From positions 4,255,001-4,319,000 of the forward strand of contig NC_067296.1 in the NCBI RefSeq assembly GCF_020740795.1: DNA of 64,000 nt. The letters are read 5' to 3'. The notes under the pieces are model-generated. The model had not been told where the DNA came from and searched no databases. It saw only the letters and a program-made list of their open reading frames with translations. Both the position numbers and the translations under genes were made by a program. The first letter of the stretch is position 1. Each line of letters begins with the position of its first letter. Below are positions 33,201 to 41,823 of this stretch, in pieces. Source of the DNA: Apus apus. Taxonomy: Eukaryota; Chordata; Aves; Apodiformes; Apodidae.

Positions 33201-35503
33201 ATGAGGGCTGTTTTTATTTTTTGTGGTATGGTTTATTGTTATGGATGTCAAAGATATCCTTACATAAAACATGAGGCTTCCTTGAAAGATTGAAGCATCC
33301 TGTCTCTTAGATAACTGATATAAAAGGGTATTTTCTGAAATACTGCTCAGCTCCTGAAGATCAGGGCTCAATATCGCATGGTTTCTCATGGTTTTTCAGT
33401 CTCTAATCCAGCATCCAGCCCACAAACTCAGCAAAAAACATGTAGAAAAGGCACATCTACTCCTACCCTCCACTACCCATAGGTAGGAGCTACAGCAACG
33501 CTGGCGTGCTGAGCAGAGTGTGCACTATGATCCCTGTCCTGAAGAAACAGCCATTTCCAAGCATTTGATTTTGCAAGATCTAAGTAGCTTTATTTTTTTT
33601 CTTGAGGAACTGCTTGCTTAGGAAAACAGAAACACAGGAAACCCAAGGGTGAAATGGCTTTGGTAACATCTAGTTTTTTCACTAAGGCATAATTGCTTTC
33701 TTTTAGAAGGGCTTGTGACCCAGTGGTTTACTTAATTCCTCTGAATATAAGTGGACATGACTGTGTCATGGCTTGTCTTGGACAGGCTTATGTACACCCC
33801 AGTGAGAGTTCCTCTGGGTGAGGAAACACTCCTGTCTTCATGGGTAGTAATTAATTAGAACTGGCTGTTCTCTCCTAAGCTAACAGAAATTTAGCAGTGT
33901 AACTAATAACACTCACAGACAATGTAAGGAAGTTAATTTAATTCCTGTCTTCCATAGTATGTGTAGCTGCTTTTAGGTATAATTGCTAAGCAGAACTTTT
34001 TGGAAGTTAAATCTGATGTTACTTCTTCTTTTCTGAAACAGCTCATGAGAGTTCGAACTCTCACGGGGAACACGTACTACATGAGGTCAGGTGCCAAAAT
34101 TATTGGGAAAGTCCATGAGAAGTTCATGTTAATTGATGGCATCAGAGTGACAACAGGCTCCTACAGGCAAGTATTGGGGTCTGCTGGTGCCTGATGCACC
34201 CATAGAAAGGGGGGGCTTCTGCAAGAAGGGTGTATTAACTTTGCTTTTTACCTTGTATTAATGAATGCCAATGGCAAGTGGACTAGTTTGAGCTAAGTGG
34301 GACTAACACAAAACTGTAAACAGCTTTGGAAAGCTGATTTACACTATTTGTAGCTAGCAAGGCACTTGACCGTGGCTAAATAGAGCACTTTCTGAAGAAG
34401 ACAGTGAGTTGTCTGTTGACTTCATACCTTATGCACACCATTTCTAAGATCAGTCTTGCTACCTCTAACTGTGTCGCAATACCCTGGAGATTCACGGTGA
34501 ATCTTTGTTTGTTTTCAATAGTTTCACCTGGTCTGATGGGAAGCTGAACAGCAGTAACTTGCTGCTATTATCAGGCCAAGTGGTTGAACACTTTGACCTC
34601 CAGTTCAGGATTCTTTATGCCCAGTCGATGCCCATCAGCCCTAAGTGGCCATCCAGCTGCAGGAACAGCGGGATATTTGATCACCTGGCAAACAGGATAG
34701 AGTCCCCTGAAGAGTATACTGTGGAAGGCAACTTGAGAGCAGAATTTGCCAGATTGTCTAGTACTCCAAAGAAACTGCTGAAAGAACTCAATCTGGCTGA
34801 AGATACCCCTGGAGGCAAACCTTGCAACTTGGGGCATTCTTGCCTCTGTGAAGAGGAGTGGTTCCATGATCAAGAGGCCACGGTGGAACGGAAGAGCGTG
34901 TCAACTCAAACTGGCCCATGGGAAGGGAAGCCTGTGGTGACCACATGTAATGCTGCCACACAGACCAGGGCTCTGACAGCAGAAATGGGCACTCAGGCTT
35001 CCGTCGTTGCTAGAGTGGCAGGCACTCAGACTTCTATTTTGCTGAAGACAGCAGTGACACAGACAAAGGAAGAGGGGGACACAGAAACACCCCTGCTTCA
35101 CAGGAAGTTGTCAAAAGAAGGATCTGCTCTGTTTGGAAGGGCTGTATCAAGTTCTAGTCTGCGATCACTGTCTTCCTCATCATCCCAGTGCTCCCTCACC
35201 AGCTCTACTGGCTCAATCTCATCTCTCCGGTCCTTTGAATATTCTACCAGGCACAGGGCAGAATATTTCCAAAAACTGCATAAAGAGAGGCAATTCCACT
35301 ACTCCACTATCAGGTCAAAGCTTAGCCACATGGTGGATATCCTGTCCCGGAGGGGCCGTGTGCCTGAACCACCCCAGAGGGGCCGTGTTCCTGAAAGCTT
35401 CCTACCCCAGTACCCAGGAAGGTGCAACCTGAAGCAGCAGCGGGACATCAGTGCCAGCCTGCGCAGCCTCCGGGACGTGTCGCTCTTCTCTCTCAAGAAA
35501 TGA
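29813..35503 (+). CDS. FAM83D: FAM83D copy A (full-length FAM83D, CHICA), gene span
   Basis: Four exons splice into 573 codons; human FAM83D is about 585. Residues 1-149 (exon 1) and 150 to about 305 form the DUF1669 pseudo-phospholipase D domain, with [42 protein letters not shown] (His230, Lys232, Asp237) and [13 protein letters not shown]. The C-terminal part holds four TQT motifs of dynein light chain (DYNLL1) type, a Ser-rich stretch and the conserved [20 protein letters not shown] block near the end. From the family: FAM83D anchors CK1-alpha through DUF1669 and is carried to the mitotic spindle by HMMR and DYNLL1. Intron phases are 0, 0, 2 and the third intron has a GC donor. The GCCATGG start context is strong. 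Confidence 0.95.
30260..33009 (+). other. FAM83D: FAM83D copy A intron 1
   Basis: A GT-AG intron of 2.75 kb. Its first 21 bp belong to the shared segment with copy B; the rest does not resemble copy B intron 1. No other gene or repeat was recognised. Confidence 0.85.
33010..33177 (+). CDS. FAM83D: FAM83D copy A exon 2
   Basis: The acceptor is TTCTTGCAG and the donor GAAAGT|GTAAGT: 168 nt, residues 150-205. It reads [40 protein letters not shown] and [16 protein letters not shown]. About 47 of 168 bases differ from exon 2 of copy B by hand count. Confidence 0.95.
33178..34041 (+). other. FAM83D: FAM83D copy A intron 2
   Basis: A GT-AG intron of 864 bp; nothing else was recognised in it. Confidence 0.88.
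34042..34166 (+). CDS. FAM83D: FAM83D copy A exon 3 (pseudo-HKD core), GC donor
   Basis: The acceptor is CTGAAACAG; the exon ends TCCTACAG|GCAAGT, a GC donor. The 125 nt encode [20 protein letters not shown] and [20 protein letters not shown], with His230 codon CAT at 34114. Only splicing at GC keeps the frame: TAC AG joins T TTC ACC TGG to give YSFTW. The GT four bases downstream would shift it. Confidence 0.95.
34167..34521 (+). other. FAM83D: FAM83D copy A intron 3 (GC-AG)
   Basis: A 355-bp intron beginning GCAAGT and ending TTTTCAATAG. The rest of the donor matches consensus well, as is usual for functional GC introns. Confidence 0.88.
34522..35503 (+). CDS. FAM83D: FAM83D copy A exon 4 (end of DUF1669 and C-terminal adaptor region)
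   Basis: It runs from the acceptor TTCAATAG to the stop TGA at 35501, about residues 247-573. It reads [12 protein letters not shown] and [23 protein letters not shown] motifs lie at about 34904, 34958, 35024 and 35057, with a TQA variant near 34991. A Ser-rich run follows at about 35150-35220, and the [20 protein letters not shown] block resembles the human C-terminus. A 27-bp tandem repeat (RGRVPEPPQ, then RGRVPESF) starts at 35351. Confidence 0.95.
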
Positions 35504-36141
35504 CTGCTGCACTGAGCACGGGGCACGAGAGCTCCGGCCCCAGATTGCAGTCACTTTGTACCTGCTGATTCTTCCCCTTCCTTCCAGCACGTTTACTATT
35601 TTTAATACATGTGTCCGTTGCTCTCCAGCACTTTGTTTTATCCTATAAACAATAAGAGGGGTCTGTTTATACAGTAGCTACTTGCATGTTCCGTTTGCGT
35701 GCGTTAGTGGTGACGGTTCATTTTCATTCTGGATGCTTAACCTGAAAAGTAAACTTATGACTGCTTTCTAGAGTTAGCTAATGTTCTGGCTTTAATTTAT
35801 GTGCATCTGGAAAAATCTGAGTCAGACTGATCTTGCTCAGAGTGGCTCTGGAGATTTAGATTACTTCAAGGTATATTAATATTTTTTTTAATGGCTTTTA
35901 TTTCTACTTTCTCTTTGGCATGAGGAGAAATGACTTTTATAAAAGCCATAACACATTTTATTCTAAGTCTGACTTCAGAGAGAGATACATTTCTCTTTCA
36001 CTAAAGCTGTGAAGGTTCTATTGGAGCAGTTGTAGGGTCTTATCTTCAACTGTCTCCTTTTCCCATTGCTTAAGCCTTCTGAAAGGGACTGAGCTAACCA
36101 GCTCTTCAGTCTGATCATCCTCTCATGCCTTTGTGTAAATA

Positions 36142-36176
36142 CATACATGTATATATGTGTGTGTGTGTGTACACAT
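36142..36176. repeat. TA/TG microsatellite
   Basis: ATACATACATGTATATATG is followed by seven TG dinucleotides and ACACATCC, in the presumed 3' UTR of FAM83D copy A. Confidence 0.85.
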
Positions 36177-37549
36177 CCTCAGAAGAGCATCTTAAAACCA
36201 AGACCAGGAAGTAGCAACTCAGCACTCCAAGATAGCTGAGCCCCTTTTAGGTACAGTCCTGATGTAAATGTTTCTAGTATTTGGAACTAAAACTATATTG
36301 GATCTGTTAAGACTATTAATGGAAATGTATTGCTGAAGTGTTGGGCTTTGTGCTTGTGAGTGGGAGATGAGGTGACATCTGGAGTTCGGTATCTCGCTGT
36401 ATCAAACCTGTTGTATTTATCTTTTGAGATGACTTCAGAAAACTGTCACTTGAGCAACTTGTCACACAGAATTAAGACTTTCAGTCTTAACACTGTAAAA
36501 TGACCTTCCAATTCTGGCTTGGTCTAAGAATGTCTGAACCATATTGCTTCTGTTAAGAGACCTATAAACTGCTTTCTTCTTTGGAGTTAACTCAGAGATG
36601 AGACAAACACTGAGGGCACATGACAGAGCCCTTGCTGAAAAGTAACTGACAAATGCACTACAAAATGTTATGGGATATGCTTGATAATATTATTGTACAA
36701 GAAAGTGTAGGAGTGAAAAACAAAACAACAACATTTTTCTTCAAACTGTCCTATCTGATCCTGCTTCCTGCTCTGTTTATTCTTTATCCACTATTAACTT
36801 GGTTTGAGGAACTGAAGTGCCACTCTAGTTTTTATTAATACTCTCAATATTAAATGGATCTTAGGTTAAGCTCCTTTGCAGATACACTACCTGAATATTT
36901 GTTAGCAGTACTGTGTGCTTGTGCTTGCTGGATCACTTTGAGCAGTGTGTGGCTTCTCTCTCTGTGCTCTGACCTGTACTGCTATTCCTTAGACCTGCAT
37001 CCCACCCAGTACTCTGGTGAGCAGCTTGACTCTGAATCCTGCCAAGACAAATCAAGAGTTTGGGTAATGTATTTTCTTCTGTTTTCCAGGGATGTGTGTC
37101 CAGTAGATGGCACATGTCAGCTGCTGTCTGAATATTCCAGTAAACAGCAATGAATGAACAGAAAAATATCCAAAACTGCCACTTAAGTGTAAACAACAAC
37201 TAGTAACTGGCATTTCTATCTCTGAAATCCTTCCTGGACGAGGAGGCTTAGCTCCTTTTGTAACTTGGGTTTCAAAGCAGCCACTCCCACAAACTGTTAG
37301 GGACAGGTGGGAAAAAAGCTCTGTCTGCACTTGTTTAAAAAGATACTTCCTTGCACAGCTCCTGGAGCTGGAACACCCTGAGTGAAGCAAGTTGCGGGGA
37401 GGGAGCCCATCTCGAATTATGTTTTGAAAAGCTTGTGTTCCACAGTGCTTGAGTGTCTGTAAAACCCACTTGTTCTGTGTGCTATTTAACTTGATTATGA
37501 CACTGTGCAGCTGTTTGGGTACTCTCCCAGGAACAAGGAACGGTTTACA

Positions 37550-37555
37550 AATAAA
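37550..37555 (+). promoter_or_regulatory. FAM83D: Candidate poly(A) signal, FAM83D copy A
   Basis: AATAAA about 2 kb after the stop, just before the GC-rich promoter of copy B. ATTAAA at 36849 is the alternative. Confidence 0.35.
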
Positions 37556-37575
37556 CTCCCTTTGCCAGAGGGGTT

Positions 37576-38072
37576 TTCACCCGATGGTTGCTGAGCTTTG
37601 TTTTCTATTTATTTGGCATTTTGGGCCTGGGTGACTAACGCAGCACTTCCCCTCGCGCCGCTGCCTTCCTGCTCCTCGAGCTCAGCAGAGCAGCCTGAAT
37701 CGCAGCTGCCGGGCCGGGAGGACGGTCGGAGCAGCCTTTTGCTCGGGGGCTGAGGAGCAGGTGGAGGGCTGGACTTAGCATCCCCGCTTCCTTCAAGTTT
37801 GTTTTTCTGTGGGCGCTTCCCTCGAGCGGGGAAACCCACCTGCCTCTGCCCCCCAGGCTTGCCCGTGGCTGCCGCCGCTCCGGAGCCCCTTTCCTCCGGG
37901 GGGCGACGGGCGGAGCGGGGACCCCTGAGCGCTTCGGGGCCGCCTCCCCGAGCGGTGCCACCGGCTCCCGCTGCCCCGGGGCCGGGCGGGAAGGCGTGGA
38001 AGAGCATCCAGGCGTGGGGACCCGCCCGCCGAGCCGCTATAAAGGCGTCGGCGAGCCGGGCCGTGCCGCGCC
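37576..38072 (+). promoter_or_regulatory. FAM83D copy B promoter region with TATA box
   Basis: A CpG-rich block, unrelated to the copy A upstream region until 38032. TATAAA at 38038-38043 lies 35 bp before the ATG, which would place the transcription start within a few bases of the start codon. GC boxes of the CCCGCCCGCC type precede it (about 38021). No E2F or CHR pair like that of copy A was seen. Confidence 0.5.
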
Positions 38073-38540
38073 ATGGCCAACCCGTCGCAGTGCCTGGAGG
38101 AGGGCGCCGGGCGCTGGCCGCCGCGGCCGCCCGGGCCGTACAGCGAGGCGCAGCGGCTGGCGCTGGAGGAGCTGGTGGCGGGCGGCCCCGAGGCGCTGCG
38201 GGCCTTCCTGCGGCGGGAGCAGCTGCCGCCCTTCCTGTCGGAGCCCGAGGTGCAGGCCATCGTGCGGGGCGCCCTGCCGCCCGCCCCGCAGCCGGCGGGA
38301 GAGCCCTCGCCCGGCGCCTCGCTCGACGCCTCCTCGCTCACCTACTTCCCCGAGCGCTCGGACCTGGAGCCGCCGGCGCTGGAGCTGGGCTGGCCGGGCT
38401 TCGCCAGCGGCGCCTTCCGCGGGCTGACGCGGGTGGAAGCGCACTTCCAGCCCGGCTGCGGGGACGGGCTGTACGGCTGCAAGGAGGCGGTGCGGCGGCA
38501 GATCCGCTCCGCGAGGCAGGTGAGTGCCGGGGGGGACAGC
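38032..38540 (+). repeat. 509-bp near-identical segment shared with 29772-30280 (FAM83D exon 1)
   Basis: The partner of the segment in copy A, with one mismatch (A at 38039). The segment ends after ACAGC in intron 1, where copy B continues CCCGCTCCCC and copy A continues GCCGGGCCCG. Confidence 0.95.
38073..38519 (+). CDS. FAM83D copy B exon 1
   Basis: Identical in all 447 bases to exon 1 of copy A, with the same start context and donor GGCAG|GTGAGT. It encodes residues 1-149. Confidence 0.93.
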
Positions 38541-41500
38541 CCCGCTCCCCTCCCGCACCGCTCCCGCCACCTCCTTCCCCCCCTTAGATACAATCCCGGT
38601 TTTACTTACGATGCTATTTTGTTACCGTTTGTTTTGTTTGTTTCTTTCTTTCTTTCCTTTCCCCACCGTTTTTTTATTTATTTCTTTAAGTTCATTATTT
38701 GCAAGCGCTTTTTTCCCCATAATGATGAAAACGCAGCTTGGGGAAGCTGGCAACCTGTGTGAGCTGCCTGCTCCAAACTCTTCCAACCAGCTCTTCCCCT
38801 TTCCCACATCAAATAAAAGTCAAGCTCGGGGGGTTCGGTCCCTGGAAAGGACCCAGGAGGGCAGGAACTGGCTCTCCAGGGGGGTTTACTCAAGGAGCTG
38901 AGGTGAATAATCAGATTTTGGCTCGAAGTAGCACTGAGAATCTGTGTAAGTAGAGGAGAAGCCTCATTTTTAACCTAGAGAGGTGAGACTTAAGGAGCAG
39001 GCAGCCGGTTTGGGTTTTTTTTTTTCATATTTGAAAAGTTTGAAAGACTGTCAAAGTTATATTTTGGAAGTAAGCTCACCTTTATTTTCAGGCAGTGCTT
39101 TTGAGGAAAAGACAACTGTTCTCGGGAAAAACAAAACAAACCCCAAAAACCTCTTGCCTAGAAATCAGAGACCAAATTTGTCTAAGATAGAACTAGATCC
39201 CTGGTTTTGCCATGTCTCAGGGTAAGGAAGAAACCTGAAGCAATACGGTTTTTTTTGCCACTCTTCTGGTTCTTTGGAGATGTTCTCAGCACCCTCAAGC
39301 ATTTTCATGATCAGTTTGGAGCTCCTATGGCACCAGAAGTCCCTGATGTCGCTGAAGAAGACTGACAGCAAAGTGTCTGACTTTTCCTCATGCAAAATAT
39401 TTTTTTAGTGAGGTGTTTTGAAGAGCTTTCAAGTCTCTCTCTGCCTCCACAGGTCTTGGCACTGCCCTGGAGTTGGGGGAAAGTGAGAAAGTGCTCAGAT
39501 TTCTGTGATTTTATTTTTTTTTTTTCATGAAGTTATGCAGTATTAAAAGGGAAGTTTTTAGTACAACTTTGATTAATAATTTACAACTGGACAGATGCAG
39601 GAGCTATAATTGCTGTCACTTACTCTGGTTTTTAAATAGATAAAAGGTGTCTTTCTACAATAGGCTTTGAGGCTCAGTTGTTGATACCTATTGAACCAAA
39701 AAAAGACATGTCTTGGCAAAAGAAGGTTCAATGTAAAAACCTTCAAAAGAAGGTTTCTATGCTGAAATGAAATTTCAACAAACAAACAAACAAACAAGCT
39801 CTACAATGCTATAATAAAAATCTTAAATGATATCTTCTATTAATCGACAAGCAGCAATAAAATTTGGGCAAGTAATCTTCAACAACAATTTCTGTCCACA
39901 AATTCAGTGGTTTTTTTCTATTTAACTATACAGGGACATAAGTGACAACAGTGAAGGGGTGATGGGTGATGTATATGGTGCCTCCTGTACTTCAGTGCAC
40001 TGCACTTGGTAATCACATTTACCAAAATACCATTATTTTCACAGAACTTTATTCTAATCAGAGGTTTGTTAGGTTGTTTTTTTTCCCTTTCTTGTCTCTT
40101 TCTTACATGTCTGTTAAATGTTTTAGCAGCCCTGTGGACAACAGAAGAACACACTGTATCACAGAAGACTCTACCATGTTCCACGACTGCCTGGAGATAA
40201 AAAAAAGGGGAAGGGATATTTAATTTGAAAGTCAGATTCCTTATGTGCCATCTCCCTTGGAATGCTATGGAAACAGCCTCATGATTTCTTCTGAAACTTT
40301 TTGCAGATGATTGCCCTGGTCATGGATTCCTTCACAGATACTGATATCTTCAAAGACCTCTTGGAAGCCTGTAGCCAGCGGCAAGTTAAAGCATATATCC
40401 TTCTGGATCAGTCTTCATTTTCCCACTTTCTGAAAATGTGCAAGGATCTGGGGGTTGACCTTGAACAGGAAAAGGTGAGCTTTGTCATGTTTATAGGGAT
40501 AGTGATTTGATCCTTTTATGAAGCTATCAAAAGAAGAAACTAGCGTGCTTGCTCCCACAGCTTACATTGGGGCTTATGTAGCTGGCTCTTTCTTGGAAGA
40601 TTTAACCATTCTTGTATAAAAAAAGCCATTTCTTGCCATAAAAACCTGTCGAAGTTACAGGTGTGTTCTGAGCACAAACACTAATTGAGTGTTCAAGGAA
40701 ATGGAGGAATGTCCAGTTCCTAAAGCATGACTGGAGTTGCTCAGGCTTGCCAACACTTTGAAGCCTGTAGTAGAAGCAGGTTCTCAGGAATCTGTGGAGT
40801 TCAGGTCCCTCCAAGATTAGCAACAGCAGTTTTTACAGCCACATTCTGCACAATGAGCTTATGGGTTTGCTCCTTAATGCCACCTCTTCACCTACTAAAA
40901 CAAGACAAAAATATCATTTGGTTTCTAGAGCGTGAATCTTGTGCCACTGTGCAGCAACCTTGGTTAGTTTGTCAGAGATCATTCTTGTTGTGTGCTACTC
41001 CTTAAAGTGCAATCATTTAACTTTGAAATCCACGTGACTCTTGCCACATCTTTAACAGCTGATGAGAATTCGAAATATCACTGGGAAGACATACTACACG
41101 AGGTCAGGTGCCAAAATTGTTGGAAAAGTCCGTGAGAAGTTCATGTTAATTGATGGCATTAGAGTGACAACAGGCTCCTACAGGCAAGTGCCCATTTCTT
41201 TCTGTTGTTTAATATGATTTCTTTACATGGAAAGGAAAAAAAGCCATGTTGCAAAACTGCTTTCCTTATCACAGTTTATTTGTAATGTTTGTCCTAAAAA
41301 GAGCACACTGCTCATCATCTCTGGATTATAAGAAGCATTTAACTAAACGTGATGAATGGTAATTTTTAGTTAATACTTTGTTTACTATTTATTTTCAATT
41401 AAGTCAGAATTTTCTCATTCTTCCTTTGTTAGCTTTACATGGACAGATGGGAAGCTGAACAGCAGTAACATTTTGATCCTGTCAGGCCCTGCAGTTGCAC

Positions 41501-41823
41501 ACTTTGACCTGGAATTTCGGATTCTTTACGCACGGTCCAAGCCTATTAACCTCAAAGAGTTCTCCAGCTGCAAGAAGAATGAGGTGTTGGACCAGCTGGT
41601 CAGGATAACAGTGGCTTCCAGAGACTTGTCCAGGGAAAACTTCCTGAGAATGGAGTTTTTGTATCTTAGAGCATTTGTAGGAAATCTCAAAAGGAAGCGA
41701 AGCTGGCTGCATGCCTCCAGAGAGGCAGTCTACGTGTCAAATAATGTAATGCATACTTCTCCTCCACTGACTAAGAGGAATGGCTCTCTAGTGATGAGGC
41801 CACACTGGATCGTGGAGAGATGA
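38073..41823 (+). CDS. FAM83D copy B, truncated tandem paralogue, gene span
   Basis: Four exons with the same phases (0, 0, 2) as copy A give 376 codons, so it arose by DNA duplication and not by retroposition. The DUF1669 domain is complete: exon 1 is identical to copy A, then [29 protein letters not shown] and [13 protein letters not shown]. The pseudo-HKD His is Arg (CGT at 41131). The Asp of LIDG and Phe of HFDL, which I recall as CK1-binding residues in FAM83D, are kept. After about residue 305 the protein diverges and ends at a TGA where the frame has shifted; there are no TQT motifs and no C-terminal KERQF block. It may be a functional short CK1 binder or a gene in decay. I give no symbol because naming of this copy is open. 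Confidence 0.85.
38520..40306 (+). other. FAM83D copy B intron 1
   Basis: A GT-AG intron of 1787 bp. Just after the shared segment it is C-rich (CCCCGCTCCCCTCCCGCACC), then T-rich. It holds an AAAC simple repeat at about 39776-39797. No other gene was recognised. Confidence 0.85.
39776..39797. repeat. (AAAC)n simple repeat
   Basis: About five CAAA/AACA units in intron 1 of FAM83D copy B. Confidence 0.8.
40307..40474 (+). CDS. FAM83D copy B exon 2
   Basis: The acceptor is TTTTTGCAG and the donor GAAAAG|GTGAGC: 168 nt, residues 150-205. It reads [40 protein letters not shown] and [16 protein letters not shown]. About 72% of its bases match copy A. Confidence 0.94.
40475..41058 (+). other. FAM83D copy B intron 2
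   Basis: A GT-AG intron of 584 bp. Nothing further was recognised. Confidence 0.88.
41059..41183 (+). CDS. FAM83D copy B exon 3, His-to-Arg in the pseudo-HKD motif, GC donor
   Basis: The acceptor is TTTAACAG; the end is TCCTACAG|GCAAGT, the same GC donor as copy A. It reads [20 protein letters not shown] and [20 protein letters not shown]. By hand count 12 of 125 bases differ from copy A, far fewer than in exon 2. Confidence 0.94.
41184..41432 (+). other. FAM83D copy B intron 3 (GC-AG)
   Basis: A 249-bp intron, GCAAGT to CTTTGTTAG, equivalent to intron 3 of copy A. Confidence 0.88.
41433..41823 (+). CDS. FAM83D copy B exon 4, frameshifted and truncated
   Basis: The acceptor is CTTTGTTAG, the stop TGA at 41821; residues about 247-376. 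The first part ([35 protein letters not shown]) matches copy A. The tail ending RPHWIVER does not. In another frame, 41775-41813 reads [13 protein letters not shown], which matches [13 protein letters not shown] of copy A at 34853-34891. That frame stays open to a TGA at 41943. An indel therefore moved the reading frame upstream of 41775. Confidence 0.85.

Larger units (their letters stand above)
35504..37575 (+). other. FAM83D: FAM83D copy A 3' UTR and following spacer
   Basis: A/T-rich sequence without recognisable genes. Poly(A) signal candidates are ATTAAA at 36849 and AATAAA at 37550. A TG-rich microsatellite lies at about 36142-36176. Where transcription ends cannot be read from the sequence. 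Confidence 0.5.

Noticed and set aside
34171-34172. GT as donor of FAM83D copy A intron 3
   Set aside because: Using this GT adds four bases and breaks the frame into exon 4; the GC four bases earlier keeps it, as in copy B.
37799-38587. 262-codon + frame and 177-182-codon minus frames over FAM83D copy B exon 1
   Set aside because: Shadows of the GC-rich exon in other frames; the frame with the FAM83D protein is 38073-38519.
38073-41823. Copy B of FAM83D as a processed pseudogene
   Set aside because: It keeps all three introns in the same phases, so it is a DNA-level duplicate; the exons before the C-terminal shift are open.
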